From: an uncultured Colwellia sp.
GTDB taxonomy: Bacteria > Pseudomonadota > Gammaproteobacteria > Enterobacterales > Alteromonadaceae
Reading direction: 5' to 3'
Assembly (NCBI GenBank): GCA_913058145.1
Contig: CAJXQM010000015.1
Coordinates: forward strand, 1 to 64,000
Length of the DNA stretch: 64,000 nucleotides
The position numbers and the translations under genes were made by a program. How positions within the stretch are numbered: position 1 is the stretch's first letter; every line of letters starts with the position of its first letter. The notes beneath the pieces were generated by a model. The model was not told where the DNA came from, did not search any database, and saw only the letters and a list, made by a program, of their open reading frames with translations. Positions 51,399 to 59,488 of the stretch are shown here, in pieces.

Positions 51399-51719
51399 TT
51401 AGTACCCACTTCTTTCAAATTTAGAGAAGTTATTCTTTATCGCCTCAAAGGAACGCGGTTCCATTGGCTTATTTAAGTGACCTTGTATACCTTTCTTAAT
51501 TAGACCAATATTCTTAGTAAGTTCCGCATAATCAAATTGCACTCGCTTAGATTTATCACTTTCAAATTTAGCTTTAGTAATAATGCTTTCAGCGACATCA
51601 AGATGCTTAATTAGTCTTGCTAACTCTTCACCTTCTGCCCAATTCGTTGCCGATACTGAAAAGCTAAGTAAAGATAATAAACAAGCTGTTTTGGCTGTTT
51701 TAACAATTTGATCTTTCAC
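51399..51719 (-). CDS. RAQPRD-family conjugative element protein
   Basis: This 106-aa exported helical protein has a signal peptide (TACLLSLLSFSVSATNWA) and the family pattern: a helix with ARLIKHLDVAESIITKAKFE, then RVQFDYAELTKNIGLIKKGI, and a C-terminal PRSFEAI that stands for the RAQPRD motif. It lies 2 bp before the TIGR03758 gene. Its role in the T4SS is unknown. Confidence 0.8.
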   Translation of the reverse strand: MKDQIVKTAKTACLLSLLSFSVSATNWAEGEELARLIKHLDVAESIITKAKFESDKSKRVQFDYAELTKNIGLIKKGIQGHLNKPMEPRSFEAIKNNFSKFERSGY

Positions 51720-51721
51720 TA

Positions 51722-52255
51722 TTATTTATTCTCACATTCTTGTGATGGCTCTAATCCGCTTACCGTTAAAGAGTTGTCACGTTCAAGATATTCATACTTT
51801 AAAGGTAATTCGCTAATGAATGTATTTAACGCGGTTTTCACATCAGAAAGGTTTAATTTGAAGGCTGAATCCATATTCCAATCCATATCATCAGATACAT
51901 TTTCAAAGCGAACCGTATCAATACCAAGCTTTGAAGCGAGTACCTGTAATTGCTCCTTGAATGAACCACGTTCTACATTAAAGTAACCAGCAAGTTGCTC
52001 TACATTCACGTTTCTAAAAAGTTGACTAATTGTGTCTGTGCCAGCGGATAGCTCATTAAACTTATCTTCAAAGTAAGCCATATCTTTATCGCCCAACCCT
52101 TCAAAGTTCATGACTTTAGCTTTAAGATCATTAACAACTCGTTTGGTTTTTGATATTAATTCCGTTGTATTTATCCTTGCTGCATCTTGCGCCTGCGATG
52201 GCCCTGCAAAAAAGATAGACAAACAAAGAATTGTGCCGCTAAAAGGTGGTTTCAT
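51722..52255 (-). CDS. Exported protein of T4SS cluster, unknown family
   Basis: This exported protein of about 177 aa contains the segments FEGLGDKDMAYFEDKFNEL, FNVERGSFKEQLQVLASKLG and a terminal SGLEPSQECENK. I set the start at MKPPFSGTILCLSIFFAGPS, which makes a clear signal peptide with GTGGG upstream; an ATG six codons earlier is possible. I do not recognise it as a standard T4SS family. It may be a cluster-specific accessory protein. It follows a 7-bp tandem repeat and a CCGCGTTAA promoter motif. Confidence 0.7.
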   Translation of the reverse strand: MKPPFSGTILCLSIFFAGPSQAQDAARINTTELISKTKRVVNDLKAKVMNFEGLGDKDMAYFEDKFNELSAGTDTISQLFRNVNVEQLAGYFNVERGSFKEQLQVLASKLGIDTVRFENVSDDMDWNMDSAFKLNLSDVKTALNTFISELPLKYEYLERDNSLTVSGLEPSQECENK

Positions 52256-52280
52256 CATTACCCACAAATACATTTAGTTT

Positions 52281-52315
52281 ATGAGTAATGAGTAATGAGT
52301 AATGAGTAATGAGTT
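52281..52315. repeat. Heptanucleotide tandem repeat upstream of T4SS gene
   Basis: ATGAGTA occurs four times in a row (52281-52308), plus ATGAGTT. It lies between the putative -10 box (52312-52319) and the start of the exported protein gene, so copy-number change would alter the leader length. Confidence 0.75.
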
Positions 52316-52349
52316 TATAGACTAAATTAGCGCGTTGAGATTAACGCGG
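52312..52349 (-). promoter_or_regulatory. Putative tra promoter: CCGCGTTAA-N21-TATAAACT
   Basis: On the minus strand CCGCGTTAA (52341-52349) is followed after exactly 21 bp by TATAAACT (52312-52319). The element is the same as at 41801-41838. A second AACGCG lies inside the spacer, making a GCGTT/AACGC inverted repeat. Confidence 0.5.
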
Positions 52350-52362
52350 TATAGGGGGGGGC

Positions 52363-53091
52363 TTACAAATACTTTTTGAACCAAGTGAATGCGGATCTAA
52401 CAACCAAACCCATCAATAAACACAAAGGCAATATAATAATATTTGGGTGAATTGAGAATGGAATACTCAGGTAAAGAATCCAAGCGACAAAAAAGCTTGG
52501 TAGCACAAAAGACTTAGCATAGTGATACCTAAAACCTGATTCTCGCCCATTACTCCATCTTCTTACATCTCTAATAGCTAAACCGTCAACAATCGCTAAT
52601 ATCGCCACCAAGAAGAACAAAGGTAACGATAATATGAGTATTGATAATCGAATAGCAAAGACCAGCGCAATATACATCGCAGCAAGCAAATACTCTTTGA
52701 GAGAGTGGCTACTTGATTTTATATAAGCCTCTATTGATCCTGTTGAATCATCCGTAGGCGAATTTAGCCAATTAATAAAACTTTGTGCAATACCCGATTC
52801 TTTTTTAGTGCCGTAAAAAGCTTCATAACTATGTGACACAAAATCAATTGGCCTATAGCCAGCAATATTTTGGTGTGAAAAATCCTTGTTAATATAATTT
52901 ATTTCTGTAGAAAGCATTGTTAGAGAATGCATACTACCTTCATCTTCCCAAAAGAAAGACATTCCAATCCACTCAATAATAATACTCAAAAACAAACTGA
53001 ATATTATTATGAATACTGCCCCCCAAAATAAATCAAATATTGTCTTACTTTTATCAGGATCAACAGATTTTGTTCTCTTTGCTTCAGCCAT
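52363..53091 (-). CDS. Conjugative element membrane protein, TIGR03747 (PFL_4697) family
   Basis: This 242-aa inner-membrane protein has a first helix after a basic N-terminus (IFDLFWGAVFIIIFSLFLSI), two central helices (LLAAMYIALVFAIRLSIL) and two C-terminal ones (SFFVAWILYLSIPFSI). The family motif ALVFAIRLSILILSLPLFFL with DGLAIRDVRRWSNGRESGFR is present. It is encoded directly after traD with an 8-nt overlap, as in related elements, and is likely a coupling-protein partner. Confidence 0.88.
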   Translation of the reverse strand: MAEAKRTKSVDPDKSKTIFDLFWGAVFIIIFSLFLSIIIEWIGMSFFWEDEGSMHSLTMLSTEINYINKDFSHQNIAGYRPIDFVSHSYEAFYGTKKESGIAQSFINWLNSPTDDSTGSIEAYIKSSSHSLKEYLLAAMYIALVFAIRLSILILSLPLFFLVAILAIVDGLAIRDVRRWSNGRESGFRYHYAKSFVLPSFFVAWILYLSIPFSIHPNIIILPLCLLMGLVVRSAFTWFKKYL

Positions 53092-55258
53092 TATTATCTA
53101 CATCCTGCATTAATCTTTTGTAGTCCTGCGTTGTTTCAACATTAGAAACTTCATGAGCAGCATGAGTATTACTTGCGTAAGTCTGTTCACCAAACTCGCT
53201 AGGTTTCCACCATCCTTGACTAGTTCTATAGGATTCCGTCATCACGCGATACATCTGCTTAATTGATGGCGGTAAGCTATCAGAACAATCGCTTAATAAA
53301 GGAAATCTAAGTTTTAGTAACCTTGCGCCATCCAATAAAGCAAACGCTTGGCCTTTGGGTAAATTGATAATCGTATCAGTTTCAAGAACAGGCACTTTTT
53401 CAGTTGTCATTCTGTCTTCGTTTTTTGAGGTGAAGTGAATTTGGTTATCAACATTGGAATTGTCATTAACGCCTGATACGGTTGTAACGTTATTGATATA
53501 AACCTCACCTAGTTGGTTCGTTAATAATTCAGCGGTTTCTTTTGTCTTAACGCGCATCATTATTATCGTGTTGAAGTTGGAATAGATAACTGAAGATAAA
53601 TTCTCATCTCCTAGTTTTGCAGGAACATCAGCATAACTTTGTGTAAGAGCTGTAACGTTTACCCCTGCACCACCAGCTTTATTGAGCAACGGTACAAATC
53701 TTGGTCCTGCTAGTTCATTAAATTCATCAGCAAAGATTGAGAACGTTGGTTTAACATCATCATTTGATAACTCACCAAAGCCATCTTCAATACCGTTCTT
53801 GTATATGTAACCAGCCATCGACACAATATCGCTCAACATATTTGAACCAACAACATCCGAAACGGTGTTATCTGTCATTGCATCCAAGCCACAATAAACA
53901 ATGGCATTTTGACGAGCCACTTTTAACCAATCTAAAATAGGTCGTTTATCCTCTAAGTCATCATAGTCCGGTGCAATTAATTCTAATGTTCTACCCGTTG
54001 TTAACTTTTCAAGCATTGGCAAGAATGAAGCTGTTATTTTGTCGTAGTAAGATTTCTCATATGCAACCGAGCTTAATAGGCCACGAACAATCGGATCGAA
54101 TATCTTTTGTTCTTGTAGATAGAGTGATAACACAACAGTACGTTTAGTTCGACTTGCAAGGTGTTTAGGTATGGCCTTTAACTTTGATTCCATATCCTCA
54201 ATAATCTCGACCCAACCAGGATCGTTCTTATCAAGATAAAGCTCAGTGTATTTAATAAACAAAGGCTCAATGTTCATCATGTATTCTTGAATGGTTTCAA
54301 AAGTAGGTCTTTCGCCTAGCGCAACTTCAGCCATTGCTATGACATTTGCAAATCGCCACGCAAAATCTTTAAATGCTGCATTATCACCACCGCCAGCAAG
54401 TGCATCAGTAGAACGTGAAGCTATTTCAGTGTAACGAGTAAATGAACCGGCTATTGCATTATAACGACAAGAGATGTCAGGAAATCCCAAGTGAAATATA
54501 TAAACAGGTCTACCTGATTTTTTACCTTCGGCAAACACTCGCGCCATTAACCCTGCATCGCCTTTTGGATCTAAAACAACAACGGCTGATTCAAAAACTC
54601 CTTTATCATTTTTACGGTGTATTGCTTGTGTTACCAAAACTTCTAATAAACGTGATTTTCCTACACGTGTAGTACCCTGCACTAGCGTATGACCAGAGCG
54701 CGTATCAAGTGGAAAAGTTATATCACTTTCTTCATTAAGATGAACTGCATGAATAGACTTATCGCCACCAACAGGAGGAAGTGGCTTTAAAGGATTAAAC
54801 GACACATCGATACTTAGAAAACTTAAAAATGAACTTACTGCTTTTGAATCTTCATATTTGATTTCCAACGCTCTCATTTTATCGTAATAATATCCCATCT
54901 CAGTATATTCACGCGAAGATGGCTTTTTTAAATCAGATAATCGTTGTGTGTGAATGGCATTCCAATCAAAACCTTTACCAATCCATATTGATTTTTTATG
55001 AACAGGTACGTCATTTGAATTCATACTAAAATCAGGAAGTCTCTTTAAGTTCATATGATATTTTTTAATCACATAACCTTGTTTATAGCGATAGATCCCA
55101 AACAAGATAAATAGAATAGAAACACCATAACTAACTTTTTCAGTTAGCATAAAAATAGTAGGACAAAGATAAATAATACTTGAAAGAAAAAATGCCGCAT
55201 AAGCGACATTAATTTCAACAGGTGGCCTTAACAAAGCTTCAACGGTATTGTCACTCAT
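53084..55258 (-). CDS. traD: Type IV coupling protein TraD (TIGR03743/SXT-TraD class)
   Basis: This 724-aa coupling protein has two N-terminal membrane helices (AYAAFFLSSIIYLCPTIFML; VSYGVSILFILFGIYRYKQG). Its RecA-like motor domain has Walker A GTTRVGKS near residues 194-201, AVVVLDPKGD, and Walker B-like TFSIFADEFNELAG. It links the relaxosome to the channel and pumps DNA. The gene is intact, so the element kept the DNA-transfer motor although no relaxase gene is seen in the window. Confidence 0.92.
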   Translation of the reverse strand: MSDNTVEALLRPPVEINVAYAAFFLSSIIYLCPTIFMLTEKVSYGVSILFILFGIYRYKQGYVIKKYHMNLKRLPDFSMNSNDVPVHKKSIWIGKGFDWNAIHTQRLSDLKKPSSREYTEMGYYYDKMRALEIKYEDSKAVSSFLSFLSIDVSFNPLKPLPPVGGDKSIHAVHLNEESDITFPLDTRSGHTLVQGTTRVGKSRLLEVLVTQAIHRKNDKGVFESAVVVLDPKGDAGLMARVFAEGKKSGRPVYIFHLGFPDISCRYNAIAGSFTRYTEIASRSTDALAGGGDNAAFKDFAWRFANVIAMAEVALGERPTFETIQEYMMNIEPLFIKYTELYLDKNDPGWVEIIEDMESKLKAIPKHLASRTKRTVVLSLYLQEQKIFDPIVRGLLSSVAYEKSYYDKITASFLPMLEKLTTGRTLELIAPDYDDLEDKRPILDWLKVARQNAIVYCGLDAMTDNTVSDVVGSNMLSDIVSMAGYIYKNGIEDGFGELSNDDVKPTFSIFADEFNELAGPRFVPLLNKAGGAGVNVTALTQSYADVPAKLGDENLSSVIYSNFNTIIMMRVKTKETAELLTNQLGEVYINNVTTVSGVNDNSNVDNQIHFTSKNEDRMTTEKVPVLETDTIINLPKGQAFALLDGARLLKLRFPLLSDCSDSLPPSIKQMYRVMTESYRTSQGWWKPSEFGEQTYASNTHAAHEVSNVETTQDYKRLMQDVDNNG

Positions 55259-55860
55259 TATCTAAATTCTCCTTTTTTAGTGATAAGCACTGGGTAAGTC
55301 CAAACATCAAAATGTTCAGATATAAAATCAGCGTTTATAGGCATTAATCGTAACGGCTTAAGTAATTGATGAATTTCTTTTAATTGTTCTAAACTAACTA
55401 CTTTGGTAACAATACCGATAGGGTTGCGCTTTAGTAGCTCTTCTTTATTGTTAACAGCCCACATAAGCGAGTATTCATCACTACCTATAACAAATATGTT
55501 TTCTTGTATGTTAGGTATCGCTCTTTCTTTTGAAACACCAAAGTTTGAAAGCTTAATAACTTCAGGCTCAATAGGAAAATGACCTTTTTGGATAGCAGCA
55601 ATAACATTATCGTCAGGTGTTTTCATTTTTCGTAACGTTTTAATGACCTCTTCTCTTAACGTGTTCTTTCTTGATTCATCTGATGGTAAATTCTCACCTT
55701 TGCGATAATAATCATTAATAGGTACGGATTGTCCTGAATCATGTATAACATTCAAGTTTGATTTTTTATCCCAAATAGACTCAACATCATAATCAAAGGT
55801 TGTAGCAACAGATGAAATTGATAGTAAGAACCCTGTTATTGCAATTATATGTTTAACCAT
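55258..55860 (-). CDS. Integrating conjugative element protein, TIGR03765 (PFL_4695) family
   Basis: This 200-aa exported protein has a signal peptide (IIAITGFLLSISSVATT). The family pattern ends in NPIGIVTKVVSLEQLKEIH, FISEHFDVWTYPVLIT. It overlaps traD by 1 nt and the lytic transglycosylase gene by 16 nt. Its function in the T4SS is not known. Confidence 0.85.
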   Translation of the reverse strand: MVKHIIAITGFLLSISSVATTFDYDVESIWDKKSNLNVIHDSGQSVPINDYYRKGENLPSDESRKNTLREEVIKTLRKMKTPDDNVIAAIQKGHFPIEPEVIKLSNFGVSKERAIPNIQENIFVIGSDEYSLMWAVNNKEELLKRNPIGIVTKVVSLEQLKEIHQLLKPLRLMPINADFISEHFDVWTYPVLITKKGEFR

Positions 55861-56363
55861 TTTTTACGAACCTCATTCATGTATTTTTTAGCTTTCTTAG
55901 GATTACTAGGTGCATGGTAAGCACCAGCAGCAAGCCACCAATTATTTAATTTTTCATAATGAACTTTTAAATACTTAGCCGCATATCTCAGATTGGTTTG
56001 AGGGTTTATCATTTCATCTAAAGAAGAGAAATTCTGATGATGCCAACGATAATTTATCTGCCCTATTCCGATGTCAAAATTCTTAATGCCATTTCTAAGT
56101 AGATATTCCGCATGTGACTTTAAATCATCCTTGTTTTTATAAACGTAGCCTTTTCCTGCGTGGTTAAGGCTATATTTCCAAGGAATCACCCTACCCTTAG
56201 TAGTTAAAGTCTGCGTTTCTTGTAACGTTATTGCGTACAGCAGTTTTACAGGAACACCCTCTTGTGCTGCGGTTGAATAATAATGCGTAGGTATATCTTC
56301 AACAGATGCATAAGCCCCGAATGAAGAAAAACCACACAGTATCACCAAGAAGGTTAACCTCAC
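55845..56363 (-). CDS. Lytic transglycosylase (SLT domain) of T4SS
   Basis: This 172-aa protein has a signal peptide (LVILCGFSSFGAYA) and an SLT/VirB1-like domain. The catalytic Glu is in LLYAITLQETQ, followed by IGQINYRWHHQNF, NLRYAAKYLK and WWLAAGAYHAP. It opens the peptidoglycan to let the conjugation channel assemble. It lies between the TIGR03759 and TIGR03765 genes, the normal order. Confidence 0.9.
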   Translation of the reverse strand: MRLTFLVILCGFSSFGAYASVEDIPTHYYSTAAQEGVPVKLLYAITLQETQTLTTKGRVIPWKYSLNHAGKGYVYKNKDDLKSHAEYLLRNGIKNFDIGIGQINYRWHHQNFSSLDEMINPQTNLRYAAKYLKVHYEKLNNWWLAAGAYHAPSNPKKAKKYMNEVRKKWLNI

Positions 56364-57184
56364 TGATTCTTCTCCTGAAAGACACTTAACAGCTCAACAT
56401 AAATTGACTCCTTAAATGGCTTTGGCGTTTTGTCAGGGTAATTAAGCGTGTAGTCACCACTTTTTATTTTCTTCGCATCAATGTGGTGCTTTTCTACGAA
56501 TTCAAATAGTTGTTTATCAGATTTAGCATTCAAGAAATAGAAGTGAACAAAGTTACCTCCTGATGTAACTTGATCTAGTTGAACTTGACAGGCATCACCA
56601 CACTTTTTATTAAAATCAACAAAGGCAACATACTCGTCAGGTGTTTCTTTTTGCTTAGCTATGCCAGCAAGGTAATTAGCCTTTCTTAAATTCCTTTTTT
56701 CTTTTGACGATTTAAACGCGTTATGTCCTGGTGTTCTTCTTTGAATGTCGGCATTTTGAGCAAAACCAAATGCCACATCCTGAATTGAACGTTTAATTTC
56801 CATATCGTTAAATAGTCGAGCGTAATATTTTCTTTCTGAATCCGTCTTAGCTTCAGTTCCCAGTAGTGTAATTGGATCTATATTAGGAACTAAAGCAGCC
56901 CTAGAAGACGTTTCCTTTAATCTTTTGTACTTTGACCACTCAGTAGTAGATAAACCCCATGACTTAGCCTTAGCTTTATCCAGAGGGCTTAATTGGCTAA
57001 AGTAATCATTAAGTTGTTTATTGTTTAATGCACTTTCAGCACTAGTTATCATTTGTGTATCAACTGACTTAATTGAATTAACCGCAGATACAGAAAATGA
57101 CAAAGCAATAAATGAGAATAAAGCCAGCGATTGAAAAGTAACCGATTTGTTACCCCGTAACATTAGAGTTTTCTTAGTAAGCAT
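56360..57184 (-). CDS. Integrating conjugative element protein, TIGR03759 (PFL_4693) family
   Basis: This 274-aa exported protein contains the family signature KAKSWGLSTTEWSKYKRLKE, IDPITLLGTEAKTDSERKYY and two cysteines in FNKKCGDACQVQLDQV. A terminal TraN/thioredoxin-like strand pattern (NFVHFYFLNAKSDKQLFEFV) follows. It is periplasmic and belongs to the T4SS assembly set. It overlaps the lipoprotein gene upstream by 22 nt. Confidence 0.87.
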   Translation of the reverse strand: MLTKKTLMLRGNKSVTFQSLALFSFIALSFSVSAVNSIKSVDTQMITSAESALNNKQLNDYFSQLSPLDKAKAKSWGLSTTEWSKYKRLKETSSRAALVPNIDPITLLGTEAKTDSERKYYARLFNDMEIKRSIQDVAFGFAQNADIQRRTPGHNAFKSSKEKRNLRKANYLAGIAKQKETPDEYVAFVDFNKKCGDACQVQLDQVTSGGNFVHFYFLNAKSDKQLFEFVEKHHIDAKKIKSGDYTLNYPDKTPKPFKESIYVELLSVFQEKNQ

Positions 57185-57375
57185 TTCACTCTCCTTTCAC
57201 CAATAAACAAATAAATTGAACCATTTTCAATACGCGACCAATAAGTCGTGCCACTCGTTAATTGAATGTCACACTTGGGAATGGTTGGAACGACAACCAA
57301 TGGTGTTTTATTTTCAGGTATGCTACTGCAACCTGTAAAAATAAATAATGAAGAAATAATTACTAGTTTTTTCAT
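57163..57375 (-). CDS. Small lipoprotein of T4SS cluster
   Basis: This 70-aa protein has a lipobox (LFIFTGCSS) after a short signal and two further cysteines (KCDIQL; RRVKCLL). It is encoded between the coiled-coil protein and the TIGR03759 gene with overlaps on both sides (4 and 22 nt). I do not know a family. It probably sits in the outer-membrane part of the apparatus. Confidence 0.7.
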   Translation of the reverse strand: MKKLVIISSLFIFTGCSSIPENKTPLVVVPTIPKCDIQLTSGTTYWSRIENGSIYLFIGERRVKCLLRKL

Positions 57376-58403
57376 GATTTAACTCTCATTGAATATCGTT
57401 TGTTACCTTTCGTAAAATAGACAACACCAGAGTTCGTAAGAATGCTGTTAATTGAATAACCTTTAAATGATTCATCAATTTTTACTTTTTGAGATACTAG
57501 GTTTTTTGTGAAGACAGCTATTTTTTCATTACCGAACATATCAATAGAATACAAAGTAAAACCGTCAATTGAATAAAGTGTTTTTGCTTGCGGAGCTTTA
57601 TATTTAGGTTTGATTTTTTTGGCTGGTGATTTAACTGCTAAAGTCCGTTTAGGAGATTCTACTTTTACAAACTTAGAAAAATCCATTTTTGATAATTTAT
57701 CAAAGTCCACTGTTCTCATTTTACTTTGTAAATGAAATATTTGATTTTGCAAACTCTCTAACTGAGTGTTTTTACTTTCAAGTTCCTTTTTCACACTTTG
57801 AAGTTCAAAGTACGTTTTTTCGCCACCGCCCTCGGCAGATTTTTTAGCGTTAGTTATTTCGTCAATTTGGCTTTGCTGACCTTCGATATTAAGACCTTGA
57901 CTAACTATCATTTTTTTTAAGTTAACAATCGACCCTGTTTTAATTTCTGCAAGCTTTATTTCAAAATTCGCGGTCATACGTTTTTCTAAATTACTCAACT
58001 CACTCGCAAGCGTTTCTTTGTTTCGATCTCTTTCTGCATAAAATTTTTGCACTGAAAACATCGCACCAAAAATACCTACAACAAGAAAAACAACCACTGT
58101 AAGTAAAGGCCACTTACTACGCTTTCTTCTCTCTATAAACTTAGCTTCAATTTTTTTCTTTTTAGGGCTTTCTTCTTTGCCATAAACCGACTTTTTATTC
58201 TGTTTTGTTTTTGGTTTTTTAGCATTTTCTACTGCCGTTGAATTATTATTATTTTCCACAACCTCAACGTTATCTTTTGACGATTGTGGAGCGCTACCAC
58301 TTTTTGCTTGCTCAAAAATATCTTCACCAGAAGGTGCTAGAGAACTATCGTCAATTTGTTTTGTTTTTGTTTGCTCTTCTACAAGATTTTTATCATTAGA
58401 CAT
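57372..58403 (-). CDS. Bitopic coiled-coil protein of T4SS cluster
   Basis: This 343-aa protein has a charged cytoplasmic N-terminus (KKPKTKQNKKSVYGK), one membrane helix (WPLLTVVVFLVVGIFGAMF) and a long periplasmic coiled coil (QSVKKELESKNTQLESLQNQ). A small beta-rich C-terminal domain (SIDGFTLYSIDMFGNEKIAV; VYFTKGNKRYSMRV) recalls PilP/PilO-type pilus base proteins. The second gene of the tra operon is often a pilus-like assembly gene. No exact family is recognised. Confidence 0.7.
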   Translation of the reverse strand: MSNDKNLVEEQTKTKQIDDSSLAPSGEDIFEQAKSGSAPQSSKDNVEVVENNNNSTAVENAKKPKTKQNKKSVYGKEESPKKKKIEAKFIERRKRSKWPLLTVVVFLVVGIFGAMFSVQKFYAERDRNKETLASELSNLEKRMTANFEIKLAEIKTGSIVNLKKMIVSQGLNIEGQQSQIDEITNAKKSAEGGGEKTYFELQSVKKELESKNTQLESLQNQIFHLQSKMRTVDFDKLSKMDFSKFVKVESPKRTLAVKSPAKKIKPKYKAPQAKTLYSIDGFTLYSIDMFGNEKIAVFTKNLVSQKVKIDESFKGYSINSILTNSGVVYFTKGNKRYSMRVKS

Positions 58404-58412
58404 ATTTAATTC

Positions 58413-58844
58413 CTAGTATGAGATATTTGCGTAAAAGTTAATTCTTCTTGTTACTGGATCAACAAGTAGTGAATAAGCTTCACCAGATAATGTTTTTAAG
58501 ATTGCTTCAACAGAAAGGTACTTAAATTGTCTATGTGATCTTGGTAGAGGAAGTGACAATAATGTTTTGGCTTCTTCGGTCAAATGATCTTCTTTTGACA
58601 ATGAATAACCGGAGTCTTCTAACGAGTAGAATATTGCTTGTCCAACGGTCTTAATTGAAGGTGGATATTTAATACTTACAACGGTATTTAAAGGGTTAGT
58701 TCGTTGCGCTGAATATCCGGTGTTTATATTGGTATATCGGTTGAGTTTTTGAAAAGACTTTTCCGTATCAACAGGCATGACATTAGCACTTAGATTAAAA
58801 GCTATTGCCAAAGATGAAAGTATAAATATTTTTCTCATAGTCAT
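58413..58844 (-). CDS. PilL N-terminal-domain protein (TIGR03748 family), first gene of tra operon
   Basis: This 143-aa exported protein has a signal peptide (KIFILSSLAIAFNLSANV) and the family pattern KTVGQAIFYSLEDSGYSLS, LLSLPLPRSHRQFKYLSVEA, LKTLSGEAYSLLVDPVTRR. It matches the periplasmic N-terminal domain of PilL from PFGI-1/SPI-7-type elements, which carry pilus-type genes at this end. It opens the minus-strand tra operon, 40-60 bp after a putative promoter motif at 58870-58907. Confidence 0.85.
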   Translation of the reverse strand: MTMRKIFILSSLAIAFNLSANVMPVDTEKSFQKLNRYTNINTGYSAQRTNPLNTVVSIKYPPSIKTVGQAIFYSLEDSGYSLSKEDHLTEEAKTLLSLPLPRSHRQFKYLSVEAILKTLSGEAYSLLVDPVTRRINFYANISY

Positions 58845-58869
58845 TCTTAGAGTGAGTTAAAGTGACTAT

Positions 58870-58907
58870 ATGTTACGGTTTTTTTTGTACAGGATTTTTT
58901 AACGCGG
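58870..58907 (-). promoter_or_regulatory. Putative promoter of the main tra operon with CCGCGTTAA motif
   Basis: CCGCGTTAA on the minus strand (58899-58907) is followed 23 bp later by TAACAT (58870-58875), a weaker -10-like box than at 41.8 and 52.3 kb, where the spacing is 21. It lies upstream of the first tra gene and downstream of a terminator. Confidence 0.45.
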
Positions 58908-58908
58908 C

Positions 58909-58938
58909 AAAAATGAAAAAGCCCTCTACTTAGAGGGC
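58909..58938 (-). terminator. Rho-independent terminator before tra promoter
   Basis: GCCCTCT and AGAGGGC (58921-58927, 58932-58938) form a 7-bp GC-rich stem with a 4-nt loop, followed on the minus strand by TTTTTCATTTTT. It would stop transcripts coming from the right before the tra promoter. Confidence 0.75.
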
Positions 58939-59220
58939 AATTTGAACTAGGTATATTAAGTTAGTTATAAAACTATTTTGGTGAATGACCTTTTTCAACT
59001 TGCTAGAGGTCTTCAAGTTTACGGAGCTTACAATATGTAAACAACAGCTGGGGGATTTGACCTACCCCTATCGGTAATTTTTGCCACATGAATGTAGCCT
59101 AATAAGAATAACAAAGAAACGGCTTGGTAACAAACTCAACCTATTATTATCTTTAAAGGTAATACTTAATATTAAGTATTAAGTGAGAGCAATAAAAATG
59201 GTCTTATTTAAACTGAAAAA

Positions 59221-59312
59221 TCCAACGATATCCAACAATCAAGTCCAACAGAGTACAACACCAATATCCAACAGAGTCCAACAATACAAAGCAAAATAAT
59301 CCAACGCAATCC
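59221..59312 (+). repeat. Iteron array: 23-bp units with paired TCCAAC
   Basis: TCCAAC-like words start at 59221, 59231, 59244, 59254 (TACAAC), 59267, 59277 and 59300. That is pairs 10 bp apart repeated every 23 bp, three complete units and one half unit; a further TCCAAT at 59310 is off phase. Regular direct repeats of this size are typical of iterons bound by a replication initiator or of arrays bound by a regulator or relaxosome protein. The protein that would bind them is not known. Confidence 0.7.
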
Positions 59313-59470
59313 AATACAGTTTGATATTTAAATATTTCACTAATTACTCTATAAAATTAATTCATTCAAAATTACAAAACATATAATTTCACTTTTCGAC
59401 TAACTAAATAAGTTTAAAATTGAGCTTCAGTATTATAGAAATGACAATGTAAAAAGGACAAAAAAACAAG

Positions 59471-59488
59471 GTTATCAAGTTAGATAAT
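59471..59488. promoter_or_regulatory. Degenerate GTTATCA palindrome near tra control region
   Basis: GTTATCAAGTTAGATAAT resembles the palindromes around the wHTH gene at 24.4-25 kb (14 of 18 positions of the 25004 copy). It may place the tra region under the same regulator. One imperfect site is weak evidence. Confidence 0.3.

Noticed and set aside
51830-51838. Fourth TTAACGCGG motif as promoter
   Set aside because: It lies inside a coding sequence and has no -10-like box at the required distance.
59221-59312. Repeat array as a CRISPR
   Set aside because: Units are 23 bp with 6-bp conserved words and no unique spacers of constant length between longer repeats; no cas genes are nearby.
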